This document shows positions 1 through 8,782 of a stretch of DNA of 64,000 nucleotides, piece by piece (position 1 is the first letter of the stretch; every line of letters starts with the position of its first letter). The stretch is from CAYPNP01 sp964412195 (lineage in GTDB: Bacteria; Acidobacteriota; JAAYUB01): the NCBI GenBank assembly GCA_964412195.1, contig CAYPNP010000010.1, positions 113,861 through 177,860 on the forward strand, written 5' to 3'. Below the pieces are notes generated by a model, which did not search any database, was not told the DNA's origin, and saw only the letters and a list, made by a program, of their open reading frames with translations. The position numbers were made by a program, and so were the translations under genes.

Positions 1-11
1 GGGTGGAATCC

Positions 12-1460
12 ATGGATTTCCCGATTTTTCATCTCGACCTGATCGGCAACCGGATGCTGGTGGCCGTCATCGCGACGCTCCACGTGTGGATCAACCACGC
101 GCTGGCGGTGGGCTTCCTCCCCCTGGTGGCGCTGCTGGAGTTCTACGCCTTCCGCACCCGCGCCGCCGACCCGGCCCGCGCCGAAGCCCTCGACCGGCTG
201 GCCCGGCGGCTCCTGGGAGTCGGCTTCGTCATCACCACCTCCGTCGGCGCGCTGACCGGCGTCGGGATCTGGTTCGCCGCCTCCCTGGCCAATCCGGCCG
301 CGCTGGGCAGCCTGATCCGCGTCTTCTACGGCGCCTGGTTCACCGAGTGGATCGTCTTCGTCCTCGAGGTGGTCTTCATCATGGCCTGGTACCTCCTCTG
401 GGAGAAGTCCGCCGCCTCGGAACAGGCCAAGCGGCGGCACATCCAGGCCGGCGGGCTGCTGGCGCTCTTCTCCTGGCTGACCATGGCCATCATCGTGGCC
501 ATCCTCGGCTTCCAGATGGACCCCGGCAGCTGGCTGCAGCGCCGCTCCTTCCTGAGCGGCTTCGCCAACCCGCTCTACATCCCGCAGCTCTACTTCCGCA
601 CGGCCCTGGCCATGGCCATGGGCGGCGCCTTCGCCCTCCTCCTGACGCCGTTCTTCCTGCGCCGGGACGACCCCGCCCGCCCCGCGGCCCTGCGGTGCGT
701 GGCGCTCTGGATGCTGGTCTGGTCGCCGGTGGCGCTGGTCGGCGGGGTCCTGTACCGGTCCGCCATCCCGGAGGCCCTGACCCCCGCCTTCCCCGTGGCG
801 GTGTCCACCCTCGCTTTCCAGCAGTGGTACGGTTCACTGCTCACGGTGGTGTTCGGCGCCGCAACCGTCGCCTTCCTCGTGGCCGCCTGGGCGTTCCTGC
901 AGCCGCGGCTCCTGCCCCGGGCCGCGGCCGTGCTGCCCATCGTCGCCCTCTTCCTGCTCCTGGGGACGTTCGAGCGGGTACGCGAGTTCGTCCGCAAACC
1001 CTTCGTCATCGGCGGGTACATGTACGCCAACGGCCTCCGGGTCGAGGATTACCCGCTCTACCAGCGGGACGGCCTGCTGCGCCATGCCGCCTACGCCGCC
1101 GTGCGCGGCGTCACCCCGGCCAACCGGGTCCTGGCCGGGGAAGAGGTCTTCCGGCTGGCCTGCAGCCGCTGCCACACCGTGGGCGGGCTGAACTCCGTGG
1201 TGACCAAGTTCCGCAACCTGGCCGGACCGGGCGGCGCGCTGGATGAAGCATTCATCCGAAATTACCTGCCGGGGATGCACAAAGCCTGGTACTTCATGCC
1301 GCCCTTCCCGGGCAACGCCGCCGAGCAGGACGCCCTGGCGGCGTTCATCCTGGAGGCCCACCGGACGCCCATCCGGCCCCGCGCCGACCAGGATGATGGC
1401 CTGCCCCCCGGAGCCTCCGCCTGGGCCCAATCCCCCGCCCCTGGAGGTGCCCAGCCATGA
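12..1460 (+). CDS. Cytochrome bd-like oxidase subunit I with C-terminal cytochrome c domain
   Basis: This is a membrane respiratory protein of about 482 residues. Roughly nine hydrophobic segments fill residues 10-320, in the style of cytochrome bd ubiquinol oxidase subunit I, with an early His in LHVWINH that could be a haem ligand. After the last segment comes a soluble tail with a haem c motif CSRCH near residues 384-388 and a downstream Met-rich HKAWYFMPPF stretch that could give the axial Met. It probably passes electrons from quinol or cytochrome c at the membrane. The ATG at 12 is taken as start; a GTG at 3 is also in frame and the true start could lie outside the window. It overlaps the next gene by ATGA, so the two are probably translated together. 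The family assignment is firmer than the substrate. Confidence 0.72.
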   Translation: MDFPIFHLDLIGNRMLVAVIATLHVWINHALAVGFLPLVALLEFYAFRTRAADPARAEALDRLARRLLGVGFVITTSVGALTGVGIWFAASLANPAALGSLIRVFYGAWFTEWIVFVLEVVFIMAWYLLWEKSAASEQAKRRHIQAGGLLALFSWLTMAIIVAILGFQMDPGSWLQRRSFLSGFANPLYIPQLYFRTALAMAMGGAFALLLTPFFLRRDDPARPAALRCVALWMLVWSPVALVGGVLYRSAIPEALTPAFPVAVSTLAFQQWYGSLLTVVFGAATVAFLVAAWAFLQPRLLPRAAAVLPIVALFLLLGTFERVREFVRKPFVIGGYMYANGLRVEDYPLYQRDGLLRHAAYAAVRGVTPANRVLAGEEVFRLACSRCHTVGGLNSVVTKFRNLAGPGGALDEAFIRNYLPGMHKAWYFMPPFPGNAAEQDALAAFILEAHRTPIRPRADQDDGLPPGASAWAQSPAPGGAQP

Positions 1461-2512
1461 ACATCCTGCCCATCCTCTGCCTCGACGCCGTGACGCCGCG
1501 GGACATCCTGCTGCCCCTCCCGCTGCCGGAGTGGCTCCTGGTCGCCCTGCTGGTCGTTTCCTTCCTGCTGCATATCCTATTCGTGAATCTGATGCTGGGC
1601 GGCGCCCTGGTCACCTTCTGGCTGGAGTGGCGGGGCCGGCGCGAGCCCGCCCTGGACGCCCTGGCCCACGAGGTCGCCCGCACCGTCACCGTGAACAAGA
1701 GCCTGGCCGTGGTGCTGGGCGTGGCGCCGCTCCTGTCCATCAACGTTTTCTACACCCTGTACTTCTACTCGGCCAACGCCCTGACCGGCCGGGCCTGGAT
1801 CTCGGTGGTCCCGCTGGTGGCGGGGGCCTTCCTGCTGCTCTACCTCCACAAATACAGCTGGGAGCGGCTGGCGGCGCGCAAGACCCTCCACCTGGCCATC
1901 CTGGGTGCGGCGGTCCTGATCCTGCTGTTCGTACCCCTGATCTTCCTGGCCAACATCAACCTCATGCTCTTCCCCGAGCGCTGGGCCGAGGTGCGGGGAT
2001 TCCTCTCGGCCATGCTGATGCGGAACGTGGTCTTCCGCTACCTGCACTTCCTCTGCGCGGTGGTGGCGGTCACGGGATTGTTCCTGTTCGGCTGGATGCG
2101 CCGGCCGGCCTACTCCTTCGCGGAGCGCCTGCCCGGGCTGGACCGGTCCGCGGTGCTCAAGCGGTGGTACGCGCTGGCGTTCTACGCCACCCTGGCGCAA
2201 CTGGCGCTGGGTCCGCTGAACCTGTTCACCCTGCCGTGGCACGGGGTGAACTGGACCATGGCCGGACACATCCTGGGCGGCCTGGCACTGGCGCTGGTGG
2301 CGCTCCACTGGATGGCCCGGGAGCTGAAGGGCCCGCCGGAGCGCCTCGGCCGCCGCTTCGTCCCGATCGCTTTGATCCTCACGGGGACGGTGCTGCTCAT
2401 GGGCGTGGGCCGGCACCTCTACCGGGCCAACGCCCTGGAGCCCCACCAGAAGGCGGTCGAGGAGAGCACCCGGCAGCACGCCGACGAGGTGAAACAGTTG
2501 TCGGGAAAATAG
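1457..2512 (+). CDS. Polytopic membrane partner of the haem c oxidase subunit
   Basis: A 351-residue protein with eight or so hydrophobic helices (near 25-50, 75-95, 110-125, 145-165, 185-210, 240-260, 270-290 and 305-320). It starts at the ATG that overlaps the stop of the preceding gene (ATGA), which argues for translational coupling and a shared complex. Histidines inside or next to helices (LLHILFVNL, YLHFLCAV, PWHGVNW, ALHWMAR) are plausible haem ligands. It has no cytochrome c motif. It resembles the membrane cytochrome subunits that accompany bd-like oxidases but I cannot assign it to cydB. The last 30 residues are charged and probably cytoplasmic. It converges with the Lnt-like gene, one base separating the two stops. 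Confidence 0.65.
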   Translation: MNILPILCLDAVTPRDILLPLPLPEWLLVALLVVSFLLHILFVNLMLGGALVTFWLEWRGRREPALDALAHEVARTVTVNKSLAVVLGVAPLLSINVFYTLYFYSANALTGRAWISVVPLVAGAFLLLYLHKYSWERLAARKTLHLAILGAAVLILLFVPLIFLANINLMLFPERWAEVRGFLSAMLMRNVVFRYLHFLCAVVAVTGLFLFGWMRRPAYSFAERLPGLDRSAVLKRWYALAFYATLAQLALGPLNLFTLPWHGVNWTMAGHILGGLALALVALHWMARELKGPPERLGRRFVPIALILTGTVLLMGVGRHLYRANALEPHQKAVEESTRQHADEVKQLSGK

Positions 2513-2513
2513 A

Positions 2514-3971
2514 TCAAGCCTTGTCGGACTTGTATCCGGCGGGCCGGGGACGGCTCAGGAGCAGCAGTCCCGCGGCCAGCGCTGCCACGCTGAGCCAGCC
2601 GAACCAGTCGCCCCAGCGGCCGTAGAGCGTGCCGCCGGGGCCGGCCGGCACGGTGCATTCCAGATAGACTTCGTCCGCCTCATCGGAGCGCTTCTCGGCC
2701 ACGGTCCGGCCACAGGCATCGCTGACGGTCAACCGGCCCTCCTGGGCCGTCCGGACCACCGCGAATCCGCCCTCCACCCCGCGCAGGACCGCCATGCGCG
2801 AGTGCAGCCAGGCGTCCTCCCCGAAGTCCCACGCTGGCACGCACATCACCCGTGCTCCTTCGAGGGCGTACCGGCGCGTCCAGGCGGGGAAGTCCATGTC
2901 CTTGCAGACCGCCACGCCCGCCGGGACGCCGGCCAGCGGGAGGACCAGCGGCCGGTTTCCCCCGTGGTAGCCCTCCTCCCACCCCGGCACCAGGAACGCC
3001 TTGTCGTACTCCAGGTACCGGCCGTCCGGCGAGAAGACCACGGCGAGGTTGCGTTGGGGGTTGATGCCGACCCAGTTCAGCCCGGCAATGACTGAGGAGT
3101 CGCCTGCTTGAGCAGTGCTGCTGAAGATTTTATAGACGTCGGCAGCGTAAGCAGGAGTAACGCCGACAAACTTCTCCGGCAGCACCACCACGCGGGCGCC
3201 CCGGGTGGTGAGCGTGGCCGCCCGCCGGGCGTACGCCTCCGCCACGGGGATCGCCTCGCTCCGCTCCTCCGTCCGGAAGCGGTCCACGGTCCGGTCGGTG
3301 ACCGCCAGCCCGACGCGGATGGCCGGTCCGCCGGCGGGTTGCGCCAACCGGAACCACCCGAATCCCAGCGCCAGCAGCAACGGCACGAGGCCCGCCGCCA
3401 GCAAGGCCGCCGCGGCAGCCGGCCGGCGGCGCACCTGCCAGGCCGCCGCCGCGCCGGCCGGCGCCAGGGCCAGCAGGAAGGTGACGCCCCAGATCCCCGC
3501 CACCGACGCCACCTGGATCACCGGCAGGAACTCCATCTGGGAATAGGCCAGGCTGCCGAAGGTCCCGTGCGGGGAGGTCCGCGAGAGCAGGAACTCGTAG
3601 GCCGTCCATGCCGCCGGGAAGGCGAAGAGCGCCGGCCACGGCCCGGCGCGCCGCAGCAGCAGCCGGGCGAAGGTCACCGCCAGGGCAAACGCCGCCGCGG
3701 GGGCGACGATGGCCGCCGCCGCCAGGGCCGGCGGGACCAACCGGAGCAGGTAGGCCACGAGGTTCAGCTGGCCCAGGGCGAACGCGCCGAGCGCGCCGAT
3801 CGCCGCGGTCTTCCAGCCCGACCGGAAGGCCAGGAGCAGCACGGGGAGAGGGGCGAACCAGGCCAGGGTCCCGATCGGGTGCAGGCCCGTCGAAAAGTAG
3901 AACAGCGCGGCCGAAGCCAGCACCGCCCCGACCGCCCACAACCCATTGCCCTTCCCCGACTCAGGATCCAT
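2514..3971 (-). CDS. Apolipoprotein N-acyltransferase-like protein
   Basis: Membrane enzyme expected to N-acylate the terminal cysteine of lipoproteins, or a related nitrilase-fold acyltransferase. Counting from an in-frame GTG at 3992, five to six helices occupy about residues 20-215, then a carbon-nitrogen hydrolase domain at about 225-460, then a last helix near 467-482. The catalytic triad is visible: Glu273 in VLPEK, Lys331 in YDKAF and Cys363 in VCKDMDF, with spacing close to that in E. coli Lnt (267/335/387). The ATG at 3971 is chosen because GGGAG lies about 6 nt upstream; the GTG at 3992 has no good ribosome site. The start overlaps the end of the upstream small membrane gene by 11 nt. 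It may be a paralogue of the housekeeping lnt, so no symbol is given. Confidence 0.75.
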   Translation of the reverse strand: MDPESGKGNGLWAVGAVLASAALFYFSTGLHPIGTLAWFAPLPVLLLAFRSGWKTAAIGALGAFALGQLNLVAYLLRLVPPALAAAAIVAPAAAFALAVTFARLLLRRAGPWPALFAFPAAWTAYEFLLSRTSPHGTFGSLAYSQMEFLPVIQVASVAGIWGVTFLLALAPAGAAAAWQVRRRPAAAAALLAAGLVPLLLALGFGWFRLAQPAGGPAIRVGLAVTDRTVDRFRTEERSEAIPVAEAYARRAATLTTRGARVVVLPEKFVGVTPAYAADVYKIFSSTAQAGDSSVIAGLNWVGINPQRNLAVVFSPDGRYLEYDKAFLVPGWEEGYHGGNRPLVLPLAGVPAGVAVCKDMDFPAWTRRYALEGARVMCVPAWDFGEDAWLHSRMAVLRGVEGGFAVVRTAQEGRLTVSDACGRTVAEKRSDEADEVYLECTVPAGPGGTLYGRWGDWFGWLSVAALAAGLLLLSRPRPAGYKSDKA

Positions 3972-4518
3972 GGAGGTCTCCCGCCTTTTCACTGTCGTCC
4001 TTTTCCGCTTCCTTCTTCCAAACGGGCCACGCCGGGGTGTTCATGAGCGGCCAGAGGATGCCGCGGGGCGTGACCAGCACCATCGGGCCGTTCTTCTCCG
4101 GGTCCACGTGCGCCGTGACCGCCTCCTCCTCGAGGCCGGAAACGTCCCACTTCGGGAAGGGGCACAGGGTGTAGACCGCCCCGAACGGCGCCTCCCCCAC
4201 CGGCCGGGCGGTCACGATGAGCGCCCCCCTCTGGTTGCCGTCCAGGCTCAGGCGCACCGGGTGGCCCGGCAGGTCCCGGAGCGCCCGCGTGGCGCGGCGG
4301 CACCACCGCGTGCTGGTCCAGGCGGTGTAAACCGCGGCCCAGAGCAGGCTGGCGCCGATGCCGCCGCGCAGCAGCCAGATCCCCAGCGGGTCGCTCTCGG
4401 GTCGGAAGGGCAGGCCGACCGGATAGATGAAGAACAGGCCGAGCAGGATGAAGATCGGCGACCCCACGAAGAGGTTCAGGCGGACTTTACCGAGCAGTTC
4501 CGGGTGGATGTCCTTCAC
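3961..4518 (-). CDS. Small membrane protein of unknown function
   Basis: About 185 residues, not recognised. The start is set at a GTG because GGAGGG lies 6 nt upstream of it; reading further upstream would run into the hairpin repeat at 4595-4666 and give a meaningless Gly-Ile-rich leader. Two hydrophobic helices (about residues 16-34 and 47-66) precede a soluble domain of about 115 residues containing ALIVTARPVG and YTLCPFPKW. It overlaps the start of the Lnt-like gene by 11 nt on the same strand, so the two are probably cotranslated and the protein may act at the inner membrane in the same process. No catalytic motif is visible. Confidence 0.6.
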   Translation of the reverse strand: MKDIHPELLGKVRLNLFVGSPIFILLGLFFIYPVGLPFRPESDPLGIWLLRGGIGASLLWAAVYTAWTSTRWCRRATRALRDLPGHPVRLSLDGNQRGALIVTARPVGEAPFGAVYTLCPFPKWDVSGLEEEAVTAHVDPEKNGPMVLVTPRGILWPLMNTPAWPVWKKEAEKDDSEKAGDLHGS

Positions 4519-4594
4519 CGGCGGCCCTCCGGGGCAGTTTTCTGAGAAGGCAATCGTGGAATTGTAGCGCATTCCCCCGGAGAGTGAAAGGCGG

Positions 4595-4666
4595 CAATCC
4601 GAATCGGTATCGGAATCGGGGTTGATTTGTGGATTGATGCCGATACCGATTCCGATACCGGCCCCA
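4595..4666. repeat. Hexamer-phased hairpin repeat, copy 1
   Basis: Two arms built from repeats of about 6 bases (ATCGGT/ATCGGA) in opposite orientation flank a core GTTGATTTGTGGATTGATG, so the sequence can fold into a long hairpin. A second copy with a matching core is at 57730-57812. It lies just upstream of the small membrane gene, inside the 464-base gap 4519-4982. The rest of that gap holds ATCCGCG-type palindromic fragments near 4805-4845, a CTCTGCG phrase near 4856-4880, and the GATTAC repeat. Confidence 0.7.
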
Positions 4667-4886
4667 ATGAGAACGACGGACTTTTTCCGAGAGAGTCGGA
4701 GCAAGCGCACAACGTCAGCACCGGCAAGACGGTGAGTGGACGGAGTGGTGCGGCGCGGTCCCGGCATGCCGGCGAAATGATACGACTACCAGGATTTCTG
4801 GCTGACCGGTCGGATCCGCGGGGATCTGCGTTCATCCGCGTCCAGGATTGGCTCTGCGTCCTCCGCGCCTCTGCGTGAACTTCCTG

Positions 4887-4978
4887 ATCCGATTACGATT
4901 ACGATCTCGATTACGATCGACGAGTACGATCGGTCGTCGGTCATCGGTCATCCGTCGATTGCGAGCACGAGCACGATG
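4887..4978. repeat. GATTAC-type tandem repeat, copy 1
   Basis: Short-period repeat of GATTACGATTACGATCTCGATTACGA type, followed by GAGTACGATCGGTC and GAGCACGAGCACGA runs. It ends four bases before the stop codon of the DUF5916 gene. A closely similar stretch, including the GATCGACGAGTACGATCGGTC core, is at 31999-32095 and a shorter one at 7612-7671. No coding role is visible. Confidence 0.75.
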
Positions 4979-4982
4979 GGGA

Positions 4983-7400
4983 TCAGAGGGTGAAGGCGTA
5001 CCCCACTTTCATGAAAAACGTCCGGTCGCTCTGCATCAGCCGGTTGTCCTGCTCGCTGACGTAGTTGTTCAGATAGTCGTCCGAGTACCCCAGGAAGAAC
5101 ACCGTCTGCGGGTTGAGCTTGTACGAGAAGAGCAGCTGGTTGAAGAGGTGGTGGTACAGCGGCGGATCCGGCGGGTCGATGTAGAGGTCGGCATTGTAGT
5201 CGTAGTTCGTGTACTGGCCGGTCCAGCGTACGAAGGCCCGGTCGTTGAACTGGTACGTGACCGTCGTCTGGGTCAGCCTGGCGGTGTACAGCCGCTCCCC
5301 GTACTCCGTCATCCGCTCGAAGGTGTAGCTGAGATCGAACTTCAGGTGCTGGCCGAGGTTGTAGATGACGCCGGGATTGATGTTGAACCGCCAGCCGGGC
5401 CGGACGTTCGAATAGTCGACCCGGTCCCCCAGGTTGACGTTGAGGTAGGCGTGGGTGTCCCGGGTGGGCTTCAGGCACTGGTGCAGCTGGAGCACGGTGA
5501 GGTTGAACGGCACGTGCTGGTAGACCTCCCGCTTGCGGGTCAACTGGGCCGTCGTGTGGGACTGGCGCGGCTCGCCCTCGTAGGTAAACGCGACCACCGC
5601 CGACCGGTCCAGCAGGTCTCCGCCGTCGGGATCGTTGTGCTGGACGTACCATCCGGAGAGGACGAACCGCGACCACCAGTCGTTTTCCCCCGGCCGCCAG
5701 ATGTAATCCATCCCGCCGGCGTACCCGCGGGTGCCCACCTTGGGCATGAAGCCGAGGTCCGCCCGGAAATCCGTTCCCACCTGGGCGAATTCCCCCCACA
5801 CGTTCACGTGGCGGGTGGAGTGGCTGTAGACCGCGTCCATGGCCCAGTCGCCGAAGTCGCCGGCCGGCTGGTCGTAGTCGACGACGACCTCCCCCGGATA
5901 GCGGGTCTTGGAACCGAGCATCTGCACCGTGACGCTGTCCCGGTCCGAGAAGCGGAGGAAGCCGTCGAAGCCGAAGACGCGGTTGAAATAGTCCTGCCCT
6001 TCCCGGTCGGTGAGGAGCGCGCCGAAGGTGTAGTTGTTGCCCACGTCGTACTTGTAGCGCGCCACGGTGGCGGTGGAATCCATGGCGAGCGAGGTGCCGT
6101 CGGAGCCCTGGTTGCCGGGGAAGATCAGGTTGGTGACGGTGTCCTGCACCACGTACGCGCCGACGGTGTGGTCGCCCTCCTTGCCGGTGAGCTTCAGGCC
6201 CCATGAAGGATCGCGCAGGGTACGGGTGTAGACGGCACGGAGAGGGGTGCTGAAGAAGTCGGAGCCCTCCATGAAGAAGGGCCGCTTCTCCGGGTAGAAG
6301 AGGGCGAAAGGCTCGTTGATGTTCACCTGCAGGGCGTCGGCTTCCACCTGGGAGAAGTCCGGATTGACCGTCCCGGACAGGATCATGTTCGGAGTGATCC
6401 CCCAGCGGGCCGTGACGCCGAAGTCGAGCTTCTGCTCCTGCTTCTCCATGTCCCCGTTCGGGAAATCCGGGCGGGCGTCGCTGCGCGTCCCGGTCACGGT
6501 GGGCACCACCTCCAGGTTCCTCCCGGGCGATGCGCCGTCGAAGCCTTCGATCTTGACGGCCTGGCAGAGATAGCAGTTGTTGTTGCGGTCGCGCGGGAAG
6601 AGGCCGAACTGGCGGCTCTGGTCGCGCGGGTAGCCGCGGACGGCGTCAAAGCCCCACACCTGCGGACCGGCGGAGCGCTGGAACCGCAGGGACGAGAAGG
6701 GCACCCGGATCTCCGCCACCCAGCCCCAGTCGGTGATCTGGGCGGACGCCTGCCAGATGGCGTCCCACTCGGTGCTCTCGTCGCTGTTCTGGGTCTCGAT
6801 GAAGTCCGCCTGCACGCCCACCGGGTTGACCAGCAGGGCGAGGTCGCGGCGCTCGTCGTTGAAGGTGTCCAGGATGACGCCGGCCCAGTCGTCGGCGCCG
6901 AAGTTGTCCCGGTCGGCCAGGTGGGCCCGGATGTCCTTGGGTTTCGGGTCGTGGCACCGGAATCCGAAGTAGACGTTCCGGTCGTCGTAGGCGATCAGCA
7001 CCTCGGTGCGCGCCGGCGGCGGGGTGTTCTCGCCCGGCCGCACCTCAAAGTTCAGCTCCATCAGCCGCGCCCGGCGCCAGGCCGGCTCGTCCAGGACGCC
7101 GTCCACCTTGATGGCGGACCGGATGCGCGGGATGCGCACCGGCTTCTTGGTGGCCGCCGCCTCGGCCGGGTCGACGGGCTCCAGCGGCTCCACCGGCTCC
7201 AGTGCGTCGGCCGGTTCGGGAGGAACTGGCGGGGCTGGGGGAGCCACCGTGCAGGGGCCCGGCGCACCGGCCGGCGGGAGGGGAGGAGCAGCCGGATCCG
7301 CCGGCCCGGCCCACACCAGCCCGAGCGCAAGCAGGCAGAGACAGAAGACGAGGAGCTGCCGCCCGATGGTACGGGTTCCCTTTCCGGTGGTCATGCTCAT
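4983..7400 (-). CDS. DUF5916 outer-membrane beta-barrel protein with CBM9-like domain
   Basis: An 805-residue secreted protein. A signal peptide (hydrophobic run LLVFCLCLLALGLVW) leads to a Pro/Ala/Glu-rich spacer to about residue 85. A CBM9-like beta-sandwich follows at about 90-290 (KVDGVLDEPAWRRA, YDDRNVYFGFRCHD), then a DUF5916 barrel to the C-terminus, ending in the aromatic/hydrophobic VGYAFTL pattern of outer-membrane strands. The family is widespread in Bacteroidota and Acidobacteriota; its ligand is not established and may be a carbohydrate or other polymer. The ATG at 7400 has AGGAGG 6 nt upstream. It stands alone, with repeat-filled gaps on both sides. Confidence 0.8.
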   Translation of the reverse strand: MSMTTGKGTRTIGRQLLVFCLCLLALGLVWAGPADPAAPPLPPAGAPGPCTVAPPAPPVPPEPADALEPVEPLEPVDPAEAAATKKPVRIPRIRSAIKVDGVLDEPAWRRARLMELNFEVRPGENTPPPARTEVLIAYDDRNVYFGFRCHDPKPKDIRAHLADRDNFGADDWAGVILDTFNDERRDLALLVNPVGVQADFIETQNSDESTEWDAIWQASAQITDWGWVAEIRVPFSSLRFQRSAGPQVWGFDAVRGYPRDQSRQFGLFPRDRNNNCYLCQAVKIEGFDGASPGRNLEVVPTVTGTRSDARPDFPNGDMEKQEQKLDFGVTARWGITPNMILSGTVNPDFSQVEADALQVNINEPFALFYPEKRPFFMEGSDFFSTPLRAVYTRTLRDPSWGLKLTGKEGDHTVGAYVVQDTVTNLIFPGNQGSDGTSLAMDSTATVARYKYDVGNNYTFGALLTDREGQDYFNRVFGFDGFLRFSDRDSVTVQMLGSKTRYPGEVVVDYDQPAGDFGDWAMDAVYSHSTRHVNVWGEFAQVGTDFRADLGFMPKVGTRGYAGGMDYIWRPGENDWWSRFVLSGWYVQHNDPDGGDLLDRSAVVAFTYEGEPRQSHTTAQLTRKREVYQHVPFNLTVLQLHQCLKPTRDTHAYLNVNLGDRVDYSNVRPGWRFNINPGVIYNLGQHLKFDLSYTFERMTEYGERLYTARLTQTTVTYQFNDRAFVRWTGQYTNYDYNADLYIDPPDPPLYHHLFNQLLFSYKLNPQTVFFLGYSDDYLNNYVSEQDNRLMQSDRTFFMKVGYAFTL

Positions 7401-7611
7401 CGTCTGCCTCCTGCGAACATCCTGCGGCTTTGCCCATTAAACGAAAACGGAACACCGAATGTTGCCCGCCTGGGACGAACCGGCCTTTTTCCGGGACGGA
7501 AAAATCAACGAGCCCGTGGACCTGGCCCGACGGCTGGTTCCGCGGGAATCCAGGTCCAGCCGCGTCCCGGATCGCTTCTGCCCTCTGTGACTCCGCGTGT
7601 CAAGGACTGGT

Positions 7612-7671
7612 TCGATTACGATTACGATTGCGATTACGATTGCGATTACGATTACGATCACGAGCACGATG
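7612..7671. repeat. GATTAC-type tandem repeat, copy 2
   Basis: About nine near-perfect ATTACG/ATTGCG hexamers end in CACGAGCACGATGG. It sits in the 343-base gap 7401-7743 between the divergent DUF5916 and DUF362 genes. Upstream of it is CTCTGTGACTCCGCGTG, a phrase of the same style as that near 4856-4880. The reading frame of the DUF362 gene runs open through this repeat, but its real start lies downstream. Confidence 0.75.
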
Positions 7672-7743
7672 GACCGGGCAACATCCTCGGCCGGATTTCG
7701 TAAAACACGCAGACTCCCCGACCAGTCCGCCAGGAGGTGCGCG

Positions 7744-8763
7744 ATGACTCCACTGTCCCGCCGGGATTTCATCAAGATGACCGCCTTGGGGACGGCCGCC
7801 TTCGCCGGCGGCGGCGCCCTGGCCGCATGCGGCAAAGAGGCAGGCCTCGGCGATCCGGCGGCCGGGCCGTCTGCCAAGCCGGCCGGCCTTCGGTGGCCGG
7901 GCCGGGTGGTCCGGGCCCGCCACCCCGGCGTGTGGCGCGACGGCAAGCTCGACCCCGCCGCGCTCCACCGGCTGCTGGACGCCTCCCTGGTACAGCTCAC
8001 CGGCGTACCCGATCCGCGCCAGGCCTGGTCGGCCCTGTTCCGGCCGGGCGAGCGCGTCGCCATCAAGGTCAACAGCATCCCCCGCGGCTCCTCCCACGTG
8101 GTCCTCGCACTGGCCGCCATCACCTGCCTGCAGGAGGCCGGGATCAAGCCGGAGGACATCACCCTTTTCGACTGGACCACCGACAGCCTGAGCGACGCCG
8201 GCTTCCCGGTCAACCGGAGCGGCGCGGGCGTGCGCTGCTACGGCACCGACGGCAACTTAGCCGGCGGCTGGAGCGTCGCCGGCAAGCCGGTGCGGCTCAG
8301 CCGGATCCTGACGGACTGCGACGCCCTGATCAACATCCCGATCCTGAAAGCCTTCACCGAGGGCGGGATCTCCTTCGCCCTGAAGAACCACTACGGCTCG
8401 TTCGACATCCCCTCGGATTTCCACGGGCGGAACTTCGCCGCCGGCGCCATCGGGGTCAACGGCCTGGCGCCCATCCGCGACAAGACCCGCCTCGTGATCG
8501 GCGACATCCTGTCCTGGGAGGCCCGCCACGATGTGACCCACTACGCCGTGGTCGGGGGCGCGTCCACCCTGATCGTCAGCGCCGACCCCCTCGCCCACGA
8601 CCGGGTCGGGGTGCAGGCGGCCACCGAGGCGTTCGCCCCCTCCGGCGCCAACGTCCGCTCCTTCCAGATGCAGGCCGAGGCGTGGCTGGCGGCCGGGGCG
8701 GCGCAGGGCCTGGGCGAGCCCCGCCCCGAGAAGCTCGACATCCGGGAAGTCCGCCTGGGCTAG
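7744..8763 (+). CDS. Tat-exported DUF362 lipoprotein
   Basis: A 339-residue protein. The twin-arginine signal SRRDFIK is followed by a hydrophobic run and a lipobox-like ALAAC at about residues 24-28, so it is probably exported folded by Tat and lipid-anchored. The rest matches DUF362-type proteins (GERVAIKVNSIPRG, CDALINIPILKAF, FALKNHYGS), a family often found beside ferredoxin or redox proteins; the reaction is unknown. Unlike many DUF362 proteins it shows no ferredoxin Cys cluster. The ATG at 7744 has AGGAGG 6 nt upstream; the in-frame extension upstream is repeat DNA. The EamA transporter follows after 19 nt and may be cotranscribed. Confidence 0.78.
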   Translation: MTPLSRRDFIKMTALGTAAFAGGGALAACGKEAGLGDPAAGPSAKPAGLRWPGRVVRARHPGVWRDGKLDPAALHRLLDASLVQLTGVPDPRQAWSALFRPGERVAIKVNSIPRGSSHVVLALAAITCLQEAGIKPEDITLFDWTTDSLSDAGFPVNRSGAGVRCYGTDGNLAGGWSVAGKPVRLSRILTDCDALINIPILKAFTEGGISFALKNHYGSFDIPSDFHGRNFAAGAIGVNGLAPIRDKTRLVIGDILSWEARHDVTHYAVVGGASTLIVSADPLAHDRVGVQAATEAFAPSGANVRSFQMQAEAWLAAGAAQGLGEPRPEKLDIREVRLG

Positions 8764-8782
8764 TCGACGGAAGGTCAAAACG

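Noticed and set aside
4519..4767. Upstream extension of the small membrane gene with a Gly-Ile-rich leader
   Set aside because: The extension is a translation of the hairpin repeat; GGAGGG before the GTG at 4518 gives a better start.
7612..7671. Possible CRISPR array from regularly spaced GATTACG units
   Set aside because: The units are 6-7 bases with no unique spacers between them, so this is a simple tandem repeat; no cas gene is present in the window.
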